A stretch of DNA of 64,000 bases from Pseudobutyrivibrio sp. 49. Lineage in GTDB: Bacteria; Bacillota; Clostridia; Lachnospirales; Lachnospiraceae. Shown piece by piece: positions 43,016 through 52,562 of the stretch. Every line of letters begins with the position of its first letter. Within the stretch, counting starts at the first letter, position 1. Below the pieces are notes generated by a model. That model was given only the letters and a program-made list of their open reading frames with translations. It searched no databases and was not told the origin of the DNA. The translations under genes were made by a program, and so were the position numbers. The stretch is taken from contig NZ_FNDP01000006.1 in the NCBI RefSeq assembly GCF_900100545.1, forward strand, positions 114,803 to 178,802, given 5' to 3'.

Positions 43016-46000
43016 TTACCATCCAAAAAACTTGCTTAAAAAGCTCTTAACTGCTTTTGTAACCTGCTTAACAACTGGATTTTCAACAATCTTCTTAACA
43101 ACTGGATTCTTGGCAGCTGCCTTCTGAACTGTCTTTTCAACAGTATCAACTACGTTCTTAACTACCTTACCAATCTTCTTGATTGTTTCCTTAACAGGAT
43201 CTGGCTTAACCTCTGGTTCAGGCTCCTTAACAAGAACAATGTCGTCGCAATTGCGAACTCTGAATACAGGTACTGATTCCTCAGAATCTCCCTCTGGATG
43301 CATGTAAAGAACACCAGCTGCAGAAACTGTAGCGCCTTCCTTTACAAAGCTTGCAATCTCATTCTTGCCTGTTGTTGCTGAGTAGATATAACCATCGATA
43401 AAGATAGCAGCCTCTACTCCAGTAGAATCCTTGAGCCAGAACTCTTCGATTGTCTTTCCATCAGAACCGTAAGCAACTCTTGTTACCTTACCTGTTGTCT
43501 TAAGAAGTGAACCACCAAGAGCATCATAATCCATTGCTGTCTTTGTGTCTACTTCCTTTGGAGCATATACGTGTGGCTCATCGCTAAGAATCTTAGATGA
43601 AATAACCTTAAGCTCCTTATCTCCCTGATACTGTGAAACGTATCCAACGATGCGCATCTTTGTACCGATTGCAAGACCTGGTGTTGCATATGGGAAGATG
43701 TCGATACCAGCTGTCTCATCCTGAAGATAAATTGTATCGAAGAAGGTTGTGTACTCGTTGTCTGTACCAGATGTTACATAACCTTCAACTGCGAATACTT
43801 CGTTCATCTTACCTGCACGAGCCTGTGCGATAGTAGATGTTGGAAGCTCTACTGTAACACCCTCAAGGATGTTATTGATGATTGTGTGGTTTGTATATGG
43901 AAGAGAATCGTTGTTGTCCATCTCTGCCTTTACTTCGAAGTCTGAAATGAATACTCCACCAGCTACGAAGATGTCACCACCAGCCTTTGTGTGCTGTGTT
44001 GCGAGGAATGTAACATCACCAAGGTTATCATTCTTTGCACCCTTAACACCGTTATCAAGTGTGCCTGGCTGAGGATTTCCTGAAGCATCCTTGCAATCCA
44101 CTGAGTAAGTAGTATCAAAGCCCTTAACAAGCCACTGTGCTGCGTCTACAAAATCTGTAGCCTTAGCGTTTGAAATATCTACTGAGCAGCCTGAGTACTG
44201 GCTGTACTTCTGACCATCTCTTAATCCAGCAAAGAGTGCTGAATCTGTGTTGTAAGTAGTTGGGTACATTCTGTATACCTGACCACCGTTGTTTGTATCA
44301 TCACAAACCTCATCAGAACCCATGCGGATTGTAGAACCGATAGCTTCAAGAAGCTTGTTCTGCTCTGTAGCTGTCTGTCCGTCAGTTGTATCAGAGTAAT
44401 CTGCAAGACCACAAACGATTACTGAACCACCATTTGCTACATAATTCTTAACCATAGCGATGAAGTCATCACTAAAGTGAGAAATTGTGTAATCACCAGC
44501 GTTTGCTGTACCAGACTTCTTAGCTGGAGCAGATACTACAAGTAATGAGCACTTCTCAAGCATCTCTGGTGTGATTTCTGTTGTAACAACCTGAGCGCGG
44601 ATGTTCTTCTTTGCGCAGATTGAAACGAAGGCTGACATGTTGCCACCGTAGTAACCAGTAACATAGTCATTGTAATGTGTACCGTCGATGAGTACGTCTG
44701 TAACCATCTCTGGAATCGCATAGCTAAGCTGAAGCTTATCTGTGTAAACCTTTGGTACTCCGTTAAGTGTTGCGTTAACAATCACCTCGTAAGTAACCTG
44801 ACCAGCCTCGTTATATACGAAGTCTGTCTTGAAGGTTGCTGTACCCTGTGACTTAACTGATGTGATACCAGCCTCAGCACCTGAAAGGTTTACAACCTCT
44901 GTTTCCTTATTATCAACGTCCTTGAGGACTACCTGGATGTTGTCGATTGTAAGATCTGTCTGCTCATTGTTGTAGAAATCAACATTTACATCAAGGCTCT
45001 CTCCCTTAACTGGAAGAACTGTGTTTGTGTAAGTCTTGTTGATACCGCAAGCCTCAACCTCACCTACCCATACAGGAGCTGTAACAGCGATATCGCCATC
45101 ATCCTCTGTAATCTTTAAGTAGTAGTAAGAGTAGTTTGCAGGTACCTCGAATGTAACTGTCTTCTCGTTAGTAGCTACATTCTCCATAGCGATTGACTGA
45201 CCACCGTTAACGATAACCTCAACACGGCCAATCTTTGAATCTGTAGGATCCTTGATATCTGCCTTAAGCTGAACTGTGTCACCTACTGCATCCTTCTCAA
45301 GGATTGTACCCATGATGTAATTATCAAGTGTGTAGTATACGCTGAGGTCGTTATCCTCTGTTGCGTATATACGATAATTTCTCATTGCATCATAGATAGC
45401 ATTTTCATCATTTGTATCAGCAAGCATTACTGTACGTGCTGTGTTGGCATCGCCCCACTTACCCTTGTGGTTATCCTGATTGTTAGTAGGAGCTACGTGC
45501 CATCCCTTATCAAGGGCACGAGTGTAATACTCGTATGATGGGAAGTAACCTGAAGAACCGATTGTACCTTCACCGTTACCAACCTCAATCATTGTGATTA
45601 ACGCATCGTTCTCTTCTGAGTAGTATGCGAAATCCTGGAAATCACCGAAGGTTGTACCTGGGTGATTGAACTGGCTGATAGAATCAGGAACTGATCTAAG
45701 AGCCTCATAGTAGTTCTGTAAAGCTGTAGCATATGTTGAGTATGCTGTCTGTGTACGGCTCTGGAAACCTGGTGTGTTGTATGTGTTGATATGACCAAGA
45801 CCATTTGACCATGTCATCTCATAACCGTAAGCACATGTAAACTTGTCTGTTGAATACTTCTTTACAAGATTGTGAGCGTATGTCCACTCATCATTTTCAG
45901 ACTTATCAACGTTCTCAGTAATCTTAGACTCTTTTTCGTTGTCGATTGAGTTACTGTGATCCGTAATTACGATATAGTCAAGATTGTCTACCTTAGATGC

Positions 46001-49000
46001 ATGCTGTAAAGCTTCCTCAAGTGTACCAGCACCATCAGAAATGCTTGTATGTGCATGAACCTGACCGAAATAGATGTTGTACTTCTCGTTAAGCTTCTTT
46101 GTGAACTTAAGAGTAGAAACAGCACTATCCTTGTAGCCTTCCTTTGTAGCCTTTACTTGAATCTGAGCTGGGAGCTCCTTGAGCTCGAATGGTGATGTGT
46201 ACTCAATCCAATCGTCATGCTCTTCCTCAGTAACTGGCTCTTCTGTTGTCTCTTCTTCAGAAGTCTTAGCCTCGTCTGAGGCCTCAGCATCATCCTTTAC
46301 TTCTTCATATCTATAGAAGATCTTAGCGCCTTCTGTCTTTGTCTTGAGAGTAATTCTCTGACCTTCAAATACAGCACCGCCGTTTGGAGCTGCCTTAACT
46401 GGAGCGACCTGTGCCTGTGTGTACTGATAATTTACAGTGATTGACTTTGCAAGGCCTTCCTTTGTAGCGTAAGCACGGATTGTAGCTGGAAGCTCTGTGA
46501 AGCTTACCTTCTCTTCTGAATCATACTTAACAAACTCGCCGCCATTTACTGAGTAGAAGATGTCTGCTCCCTCAGTCTTAGATGAAAGCGAAACCTTCTG
46601 GTCTGATGCAATTTCGCCAGCAGCTGGGCTTGCAATTACATAGCCTGTAACTTCATCGCTGACGATTGGGTTACCCTTTACAGTAACGCCATCAATACGG
46701 ATAACGCCACCCTTTGCAGGTGCCTTGTCACCCTTTGCTGACTTGTCACTTGCAGGAACAAGTCTTACATAAAGTGTCTCAGCATTAGCTGCTGCATTTG
46801 GAATATCAAAGCTAAATGTAATGTAGTATGTTGGTGCAAGAGATGTAAGGGCCTTACCATCTGTGATGTCACCAGAACCATTTACTTCAAATGGCTCCTG
46901 AACAGCCTTGCCATTCTCATCTACCTTATCTGAAGCCTTGTAAGCTGTGTACTTATATGAATATGTACCAGTCTTAAGATTCTTAAATGATTCTCCATCT
47001 GTAGAGTACTGAAGCTGGAATGCTCCGCAAGCAGTATTTGAAGCTCTCATTCTGAAATCAATTGCCATGTTGCCATAGCCTGCTGATGGGAATGCAAACT
47101 GCATGTAATCAGTATCCTTATTGATAACACCTGTTGATCCCATGTAGAAGTTTGTAGAGCCTGTGTTGCTGCTCTTTGCAGATGTCCATGGCTGTGAGAC
47201 CTTTCCATCTACTACTGCTGTGTACTTAGCGTTCTTGTCGAGCATATCGTTTGTCTGATATAAATCACCGTTGATATACTCCTTAGATGTCTCTACCTCA
47301 TCGTAGTGTGCATTACCTGCCCACTGAGCTACTGTGAGACGAGCATCCTCGTAATCATACTTAACTGTCTTTGTGCCTTCTTCAAGTGCATAGAAGCTGA
47401 ACTCATATGCTGAAGACTCCTTGAAGCCATAAAGTGAGAAGCCACTGTAGTACTCAAGAGCCTGAACGCTTGAGCCAACCTTTGCAAAAGCATTCTTTAA
47501 GTAATACTTTCCTTCTGCGCTGGCTGCTTCTTCTGACCAAAGACTGTTGTCTGTCTTTGTATCCTCAAGAGTAAGATTTGCATAACTCTTCTTCTTGCCG
47601 TCTACTTCCTTCTCCTCTACTGAGCCAGTAAGGTACTTACCGTCAGCAGTCTTGAAAGAATAGTATCCGTTATCATCAAGTGCAACTGTAAGAACTGCTG
47701 CATTTAAATCCTTTGTCTCAAGTGTGCCATCCTCTGCTGGCTCTGCTGCAACATCCTTGAGCTTACCATTTGTAGTAGCCTCAGCTGTCATGAGCTTCTT
47801 GCCTGCTGGATAGTAAACAACTACCTGATCTCCATCGTAAAGCTCTCTTGTGAGAAGCTTTCCAAGTGTCTTATCAGTAACAGGTGCATCTGTCTTCTCA
47901 ACCTCAGGTACTGTGTAAGCTGAGAATGTGTAATTGTCCTTCTTACCACCAGCTGTGTAGCTGTAGGTTGTGAAACCTGAGTAGAACTCCAGGTACTGTG
48001 CCTTGTTCTTGAATACCGCATTTACGTTTTTAACAAGGAAAGTACCATCTTCCTCTGGCTCAACTGACCAAAGGCTGTAATCATTCTTCTCTGTAGCAAA
48101 TGTAAGACTGTTACCAGTCTCTCCAGAAGTAAGGTACTTTGTTGTAAGTACGTTGTCCTCAAGAATATCTGATGTGATGTAGAACTCACCATCCTTCTCA
48201 GCCTTTACAAGCTTAAGAGCTGCGATAGGAGCCTGTGCATCTGTGTATGTAAGGTGATTGTCATCATTTACCTTAACATCTACACCAGCAAGTTTCTTTC
48301 CACTAGCCTCAGTAGCAAGAACTTTTTCATTATTAAATGAAAGAACAAATTCCTGATCTGCTGAAAGCTTTGTGATGTCAGTAATCTTAGAACCTGCAAT
48401 AAGCTTATAGTTGAATGAAACTATCTCGCTCTTTGTCTCATCAACTACTGCATAAGCATAGATTGTAGTTTCCTTTGTAATTTCGATTGCTTTCTTGTAA
48501 GGGCTGTAGTTGTCCTCGCTACCATTTACGTTGTAGTAAATCTTAGCATCCTCAGTATCGCATGTAAGTTCTACCTCTGCACCAAACTCAACCTCTGTGC
48601 CGCTTTCAACAGAAGCCTTTGGTGCTGCAACCTTGCCTTCACCTGCAACCTTACCTGTAAGCTTGTAGAAAGTAAGTGTCTGATCCTTAATGTTATTAGG
48701 GAAGTCACCTGTCTTTCCAAGTGTGTATGCTCTCCAATCCTGTTTATTGTATACCCCTAAGAATCGAGTAGCATCCTTTGAGTCTTTAGCTGAAAGATAA
48801 CCAGTTTCATCAAGCTGCCACTGAGCGCCAACCTGATTCTTTGGCATTGAACCAGCTCTAACGCCGTTGTTAGCAGCATTAGTGTAAAGATAATCAGAAC
48901 CATTTCCTATTGTATAGTAAGTTCTAGTAATCTTTTCCTCTGACTCATTGTCCTGTGAATTCTTGTCATCCTCTTTTTCAAGATTCTTCTGTTCAGAATC

Positions 49001-49537
49001 TTCGGCATCAGTCTTCTCTTCTGCCTTTTCTTCTGTAGCTTCTGTTGTCTCAACTACAGGCTTATCCTCTGCAGTCTCTGCAACCTCTTCAGTTTTCTCT
49101 TCAGAAGCTTTTTCTTCAGAAGCGATGGTGCCTGCTTCCTCTGTCACTGTTTTTTCCTCAACAGTAGCTGTCTCAGACTCTGTATTATTTTCAGAGCCAG
49201 CAACAACTGTTTCTTCAACAGTGTTCTTTGTAATTGTCCATGCATAATCTGCGTCACTACCGGATTCGATAGTTAAAGAACCATTGTTAACTGTTCCAAG
49301 AACAGCTGCTGGTGCTTTTCCTGTAGATGCATTTGGCAATACGTAGGTTTCGCCATCGGAAGTGCTCATTGTGATGGCAATAGAATCACTAGATGTGATA
49401 TCGGATAGACTTACTTTAGTCCAGACATGGTTAGTTTCTTCGGCCTTAGAAATGAAAGAAATGTCAGTATTTGCCAGTGAAACAACCATCAAAAGCGAAA
49501 GAACTAAAGATAGCCCTCTGCGAGCCAATTTTTTCAT
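43016..49537 (-). CDS. very large secreted multidomain protein with PHP-type metallohydrolase domain
   Basis: The 2173-residue product has a signal peptide (LSLVLSLLMVVSLANTDISF). A Glu/Thr-rich acidic region lies at about residues 115-215. Three chitobiase-C-like modules (VELTCDTEDAKIYYNVNG near 325; VSLSSKTEGADIFYSVNGG near 980; ITLKTKTEGAKIFYRY near 1060) and repeated lectin- or jelly-roll-like modules follow. A PHP metal-binding segment, YFGQVHAHTSISDGAG with YIVITDHSNS, begins near 1155. An ATPase-free Rossmann-like domain (SLLVVSAPAKKSG) lies near 1670, and an OB-fold like those of extracellular nucleases (VFAVEGYVTSG, DTIYLQDETAGIDIF) near 1912-1990. The basic C-terminus (VKETIKKIGKVVKNVVD, ending SKFFGW) has no sorting motif and could be an amphipathic anchor. 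Polyphosphate, nucleotide or phosphodiester cleavage at the surface is likely but unproven. Confidence 0.85.
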   Translation of the reverse strand: MKKLARRGLSLVLSLLMVVSLANTDISFISKAEETNHVWTKVSLSDITSSDSIAITMSTSDGETYVLPNASTGKAPAAVLGTVNNGSLTIESGSDADYAWTITKNTVEETVVAGSENNTESETATVEEKTVTEEAGTIASEEKASEEKTEEVAETAEDKPVVETTEATEEKAEEKTDAEDSEQKNLEKEDDKNSQDNESEEKITRTYYTIGNGSDYLYTNAANNGVRAGSMPKNQVGAQWQLDETGYLSAKDSKDATRFLGVYNKQDWRAYTLGKTGDFPNNIKDQTLTFYKLTGKVAGEGKVAAPKASVESGTEVEFGAEVELTCDTEDAKIYYNVNGSEDNYSPYKKAIEITKETTIYAYAVVDETKSEIVSFNYKLIAGSKITDITKLSADQEFVLSFNNEKVLATEASGKKLAGVDVKVNDDNHLTYTDAQAPIAALKLVKAEKDGEFYITSDILEDNVLTTKYLTSGETGNSLTFATEKNDYSLWSVEPEEDGTFLVKNVNAVFKNKAQYLEFYSGFTTYSYTAGGKKDNYTFSAYTVPEVEKTDAPVTDKTLGKLLTRELYDGDQVVVYYPAGKKLMTAEATTNGKLKDVAAEPAEDGTLETKDLNAAVLTVALDDNGYYSFKTADGKYLTGSVEEKEVDGKKKSYANLTLEDTKTDNSLWSEEAASAEGKYYLKNAFAKVGSSVQALEYYSGFSLYGFKESSAYEFSFYALEEGTKTVKYDYEDARLTVAQWAGNAHYDEVETSKEYINGDLYQTNDMLDKNAKYTAVVDGKVSQPWTSAKSSNTGSTNFYMGSTGVINKDTDYMQFAFPSAGYGNMAIDFRMRASNTACGAFQLQYSTDGESFKNLKTGTYSYKYTAYKASDKVDENGKAVQEPFEVNGSGDITDGKALTSLAPTYYITFSFDIPNAAANAETLYVRLVPASDKSAKGDKAPAKGGVIRIDGVTVKGNPIVSDEVTGYVIASPAAGEIASDQKVSLSSKTEGADIFYSVNGGEFVKYDSEEKVSFTELPATIRAYATKEGLAKSITVNYQYTQAQVAPVKAAPNGGAVFEGQRITLKTKTEGAKIFYRYEEVKDDAEASDEAKTSEEETTEEPVTEEEHDDWIEYTSPFELKELPAQIQVKATKEGYKDSAVSTLKFTKKLNEKYNIYFGQVHAHTSISDGAGTLEEALQHASKVDNLDYIVITDHSNSIDNEKESKITENVDKSENDEWTYAHNLVKKYSTDKFTCAYGYEMTWSNGLGHINTYNTPGFQSRTQTAYSTYATALQNYYEALRSVPDSISQFNHPGTTFGDFQDFAYYSEENDALITMIEVGNGEGTIGSSGYFPSYEYYTRALDKGWHVAPTNNQDNHKGKWGDANTARTVMLADTNDENAIYDAMRNYRIYATEDNDLSVYYTLDNYIMGTILEKDAVGDTVQLKADIKDPTDSKIGRVEVIVNGGQSIAMENVATNEKTVTFEVPANYSYYYLKITEDDGDIAVTAPVWVGEVEACGINKTYTNTVLPVKGESLDVNVDFYNNEQTDLTIDNIQVVLKDVDNKETEVVNLSGAEAGITSVKSQGTATFKTDFVYNEAGQVTYEVIVNATLNGVPKVYTDKLQLSYAIPEMVTDVLIDGTHYNDYVTGYYGGNMSAFVSICAKKNIRAQVVTTEITPEMLEKCSLLVVSAPAKKSGTANAGDYTISHFSDDFIAMVKNYVANGGSVIVCGLADYSDTTDGQTATEQNKLLEAIGSTIRMGSDEVCDDTNNGGQVYRMYPTTYNTDSALFAGLRDGQKYSQYSGCSVDISNAKATDFVDAAQWLVKGFDTTYSVDCKDASGNPQPGTLDNGVKGAKNDNLGDVTFLATQHTKAGGDIFVAGGVFISDFEVKAEMDNNDSLPYTNHTIINNILEGVTVELPTSTIAQARAGKMNEVFAVEGYVTSGTDNEYTTFFDTIYLQDETAGIDIFPYATPGLAIGTKMRIVGYVSQYQGDKELKVISSKILSDEPHVYAPKEVDTKTAMDYDALGGSLLKTTGKVTRVAYGSDGKTIEEFWLKDSTGVEAAIFIDGYIYSATTGKNEIASFVKEGATVSAAGVLYMHPEGDSEESVPVFRVRNCDDIVLVKEPEPEVKPDPVKETIKKIGKVVKNVVDTVEKTVQKAAAKNPVVKKIVENPVVKQVTKAVKSFLSKFFGW

Positions 49538-49581
49538 TACCTATCCTCTCCTCCTTTTGAAAATTCAGACAAAAACGCGTC

Positions 49582-49706
49582 AAAAAAGGCGACTCACATG
49601 TCCCAATCATCCACTATGTACCTAAATGATTTGGTATGTAAATCGCCCTTCCTAAATCGTTATGTCGTGTAATGCTATAATACCATTATTATGATTGAAT
49701 TTTCAA
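49582..49706 (-). promoter_or_regulatory. promoter and terminator-like leader of the giant secreted protein gene
   Basis: TTGAAA (plus 49701-49706) and TATTAT (49677-49682) lie 18 bp apart on the minus strand, with TG before the -10; the start would be near 49670. In the leader, GGCGA (49643-49647) pairs with TCGCC (49588-49592), enclosing ACAT/ATGT and CCAAATCAT/ATGATTGG, and is followed by six T residues (49582-49587). This is an intrinsic-terminator shape about 45 bp before the coding start, so it may be an attenuator. No known riboswitch was recognised. Confidence 0.6.
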
Positions 49707-49773
49707 TAAAAACTTTAGCCCTTTATTAGAATAAATGCTATGATATACCCATAATAAAAACGAGGTTTAAATT

Positions 49774-50406
49774 ATGCGAAAAAAAGAATTAGCATTGATT
49801 GTTATCGAAAGATTAAAACAGGAATATCCCTACAGTGATTGCACATTAGATTATGATGATGCATGGAAGCTGCTGGTGTCTGTAAGACTGGCGGCTCAGT
49901 GCACCGATGCAAGAGTTAACGAGATTGTTCCTTCATTATATGAAAAGTTCCCTACCATCTCAGCTATTGCCGACGCAGATGTAGCAGATGTGGAAGCTAT
50001 TGTTCGCCCTTGCGGACTTGGAAAATCAAAGGCAAAGGACATTGTTGCCTGCATGAAGATGCTTCGAGATGTATTTGACTGCAAGGTTCCTGACACCATG
50101 GAGGATTTGTTAAAGCTCCCAGGCGTAGGCCGCAAGTCTGCAAATCTTATTCTTGGGGATGTGTACGGAAAACCTGCGATTGTAACAGATACTCATGCTA
50201 TTAGACTTTCTAATAGAATTGGATTAGTGGATGGAATCAAAGAACCTACCAAGGTAGAAATGGCTCTTCGCAAAATAATACCACCTGAAGAGGGGAATAA
50301 TTTGTGCCATCGTTTAGTTGACCATGGCAGGGCGGTCTGCACAGCAAGAACTGCACCTTACTGTGATAAGTGTTGTTTGGAGGATGTTTGTAAAAAGAGG
50401 CTATAG
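49774..50406 (+). CDS. nth: endonuclease III
   Basis: Nth is a DNA glycosylase/AP lyase for oxidised pyrimidines. The 210-residue product has the helix-hairpin-helix LLKLPGVGRKSANLILGDVYG near residues 108-128 with the catalytic Lys, then VTDTHAIRLSNRIGL near 134-148 with the catalytic Asp. Four cysteines near the end (CTARTAPYCDKCCLEDVC region) fit the Fe-S cluster. GAGG precedes ATG. It is divergent from the large secreted protein gene and ends in a bidirectional terminator. Confidence 0.96.
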   Translation: MRKKELALIVIERLKQEYPYSDCTLDYDDAWKLLVSVRLAAQCTDARVNEIVPSLYEKFPTISAIADADVADVEAIVRPCGLGKSKAKDIVACMKMLRDVFDCKVPDTMEDLLKLPGVGRKSANLILGDVYGKPAIVTDTHAIRLSNRIGLVDGIKEPTKVEMALRKIIPPEEGNNLCHRLVDHGRAVCTARTAPYCDKCCLEDVCKKRL

Positions 50407-50425
50407 CTTTAAGCTGTAGCCTCTT
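50395..50425. terminator. bidirectional terminator between nth and the DUF2442 gene
   Basis: AAGAGGCTATAGC (50395-50407) and GCTGTAGCCTCTT (50413-50425) pair with one G-T type mismatch. Both stop codons lie within it, so the hairpin is encoded partly in the genes' last codons. Confidence 0.8.
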
Positions 50426-50687
50426 CTACTTCTGGGCAATTATATAATGTATTAGGATCTATATCCAAACAATCATCTTCACCGTTCACACCTATATCCC
50501 ATGCCAACGTGTCATTCATTATTTTACACTTTTCTTTAAACACAGTTATGTCATTTATCCTTTTAAATATTCCTTTAGAAAGATTAGGCTTTGCATCATA
50601 GCATGTAATCTTTCCATCCGCAAAATACACCCAAACAGTATAGTCATCTTGTGGCACTACTTGAATAATTTCATACATCATAATCAT
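50409..50687 (-). CDS. DUF2442 domain protein (possible antitoxin-like partner)
   Basis: The product (about 92 residues) reads YEIIQVVPQDDYTVWVYFADG and then YDAKPNLSKGIFKRIND, the DUF2442 pattern, and ends WDIGVNGEDDCLDIDPNTLY. Its ATG overlaps the DUF4160 stop (TAATG), so the two are translationally coupled. DUF4160/DUF2442 pairs recur in many genomes and have been suspected as toxin-antitoxin-like modules; that role is inference. A longer frame to 50741 overlaps the upstream gene and was not used. Confidence 0.85.
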   Translation of the reverse strand: MIMMYEIIQVVPQDDYTVWVYFADGKITCYDAKPNLSKGIFKRINDITVFKEKCKIMNDTLAWDIGVNGEDDCLDIDPNTLYNCPEVEEATA

Positions 50688-50947
50688 TACCTCAGCGGTT
50701 CTATTTTTTCTAGTTGTTCCATCATCTTGGCAAGCTCCCAATCCTTTATTAGTTCATCCTTTCGGATAATTGCCCATGCTAATACTAATTTAGTCTGAGA
50801 TGATGGCATAAATCCTTCAATCACTCTCGCCCTTTTGATATCTACCAAAATCTTGTATTCACCATATTTTGCATGAAAATGTGGTGGATTATGGTCATCA
50901 TAGTACATTGAAATCTCAATTCCATAAAAACGTGATATAACTGGCAT
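50687..50947 (-). CDS. DUF4160 domain protein
   Basis: The 86-residue product begins MPVISRFYGIEISMYYDDHN and continues PPHFHAKYGEYKILVDIK, the DUF4160 signature with its conserved HNPPHFHA motif. WAIIRKDELIKDWELA near residue 65 is also typical. The ATG has GGAGG ten bases upstream; a longer start at 51007 is less likely. It is the first gene of a two-gene unit with DUF2442. The His-rich motif suggests metal or nucleic-acid binding, but no activity is established. Confidence 0.88.
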   Translation of the reverse strand: MPVISRFYGIEISMYYDDHNPPHFHAKYGEYKILVDIKRARVIEGFMPSSQTKLVLAWAIIRKDELIKDWELAKMMEQLEKIEPLR

Positions 50948-51148
50948 TCTAATAATTCCTCCATGCTCTATATTTACAAGATAATTGTAAATAAGCATGG
51001 TGTCCATATATATTCACATCATTCAATAACTAAGAACAATAAGAGAAAATCAAAGAAAATTTAAGCTTTTATATTTGTTTATTATACCATATATTTTGAT
51101 ATATCTTTCAGTTTTAGTCATTAATACACTTCATCATTCTGATATTTC

Positions 51149-51178
51149 TTGCATGAATCTAATATCCTCACATATAAT
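51149..51178 (+). promoter_or_regulatory. lichenase gene promoter
   Basis: TTGCAT (51149-51154) and TATAAT (51173-51178) lie 18 bp apart; transcription should start near 51185, leaving a short leader with the GGAGGTAAT ribosome site. The rest of the 209-bp gap upstream is A/T-rich with nothing else recognised. Confidence 0.7.
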
Positions 51179-51216
51179 TTTGTGCGTATTATTTTCATTA
51201 GAGGAGGTAATGTAAA

Positions 51217-52494
51217 ATGAAACGTAAACTTATGTCACTAGTCCTTGGAACCGTTCTGACTGTCAGCGGACTGTTAATGAATGTTTCCATGGCAAACGCA
51301 GCAAGTGCCTGGAATGGCACACATGAAGGTATGGCTTTCGACTACCACGATAGCAATCAGTTTGAAATGTCTAGTTGGTCAAATGGGGGGATGTTCAACT
51401 GCACATGGTCACCAAACAATGTTGCTTTCCAGAACGGTCAAATGAAGCTTACAATCGACAGAAATAGTTCTGGCTACACTGGCGGTGAGTACCGTACAAA
51501 GAAGTACTATGGATATGGTCTTTATCAGGTAAACATGAAGCCTATCAAAAACTCAGGCGTTGTATCTTCCTTCTTCACCTACACAGGTGAAAGTGATGGA
51601 ACAAAATGGGATGAGATTGATATCGAATTCCTTGGATATGACACCACAAAGGTTCAATTTAACTACTATACTAATGGTCAGGGAAATCATGAATATCTTT
51701 ACAACTTAGGTTTTGATGCATCTCAGAGCTTCCACACATATGGCTTTGACTGGAATCAGGGTAGCATCACCTGGTATGTAGATGGCAAGGCTGTTTATAC
51801 AGCTACAAATAATATCCCAGATACTCCTGGAAAAATCATGATGAATGTATGGCCTGGTACTGGTGTAGATAACTGGCTCAAACCTTATGATGGAAGAACT
51901 GGAATCAGTGCTTATTATGACTGGGCTTCTTGGGATGCTCATAATAATAGCTCTAGCAACTCAGGCGCTGGAAATTCTGGCAATAATGGTGGCTCACAGG
52001 CTCAGCTTGCTCCATCTTGGCAGCCATCTCAGCCTGCTCCATCTCAGTCTTCTGGTGCAATGTTTGATAGCTCAAAAGCATATAAAATAATTAACTACGG
52101 AAGTTCTCAGTCACTTGATGTTCAGGGAAATCGCCGTGACAACGGTACTAATATTCTTCAGTATCCATTCAGAGGAAATGCAAATCAGAAGTGGTACTTC
52201 CAGAAGGAAGGCGATTATTATGTAATCAAGTCTGCTTCTACTGGAAAAGCTCTTACTGTTCAGGATTCTGCAAACTGGGATGGTGCAAATGTACATCAGT
52301 GGGACTACTACGGCGGCAACAGCCAGAAGTGGGAAATCTATCCTGCAGCAAACAATACATACAAAATCATCAACCACAACAGCGGCAAGTGCCTAAGCAT
52401 TTCTTATGGCAGCAACGATGCCAATGCAAATGTAGAGCAGTATAAAGACTGCAGCAGCAATTACGAGATGTGGTGGATTGATGTAGCAAATTAG
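51217..52494 (+). CDS. secreted GH16 lichenase with C-terminal ricin-type domain
   Basis: GH16 lichenases cut beta-1,3-1,4-glucans of cereal cell walls. The 425-residue product has a signal peptide ([24 protein letters not shown]). The GH16 domain spans about residues 30-245, with the catalytic motif [10 protein letters not shown] near 132 (two Glu and an Asp). [16 protein letters not shown] and KIMMNVWPG are also typical. A Ser/Asn/Gly/Pro-Gln linker (about 245-285) leads to a ricin-B/CBM13-like module ([20 protein letters not shown] ... [10 protein letters not shown]). The same type of lectin module is present in the PL9 enzyme of this window. Confidence 0.93.
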   Translation: MKRKLMSLVLGTVLTVSGLLMNVSMANAASAWNGTHEGMAFDYHDSNQFEMSSWSNGGMFNCTWSPNNVAFQNGQMKLTIDRNSSGYTGGEYRTKKYYGYGLYQVNMKPIKNSGVVSSFFTYTGESDGTKWDEIDIEFLGYDTTKVQFNYYTNGQGNHEYLYNLGFDASQSFHTYGFDWNQGSITWYVDGKAVYTATNNIPDTPGKIMMNVWPGTGVDNWLKPYDGRTGISAYYDWASWDAHNNSSSNSGAGNSGNNGGSQAQLAPSWQPSQPAPSQSSGAMFDSSKAYKIINYGSSQSLDVQGNRRDNGTNILQYPFRGNANQKWYFQKEGDYYVIKSASTGKALTVQDSANWDGANVHQWDYYGGNSQKWEIYPAANNTYKIINHNSGKCLSISYGSNDANANVEQYKDCSSNYEMWWIDVAN

Positions 52495-52509
52495 GATTTC
52501 ACAAAAACA

Positions 52510-52541
52510 GGAGCAACCTTGCGGTTGCTCCTTATTTTTTC
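52510..52541 (+). terminator. lichenase gene terminator
   Basis: GGAGCAACC (52510-52518), loop TTGC, GGTTGCTCC (52523-52531), followed by TTATTTTTT. It lies 15 bp past the stop and faces the convergent AraC-type gene. Confidence 0.9.
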
Positions 52542-52562
52542 TGGGTTTACCTAAAAAATCTC

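Noticed and set aside
48948..49247. 99-residue plus-strand Ser/Val-rich frame
   Set aside because: Mirror image of the Glu/Thr-rich repeat region of the large secreted protein.
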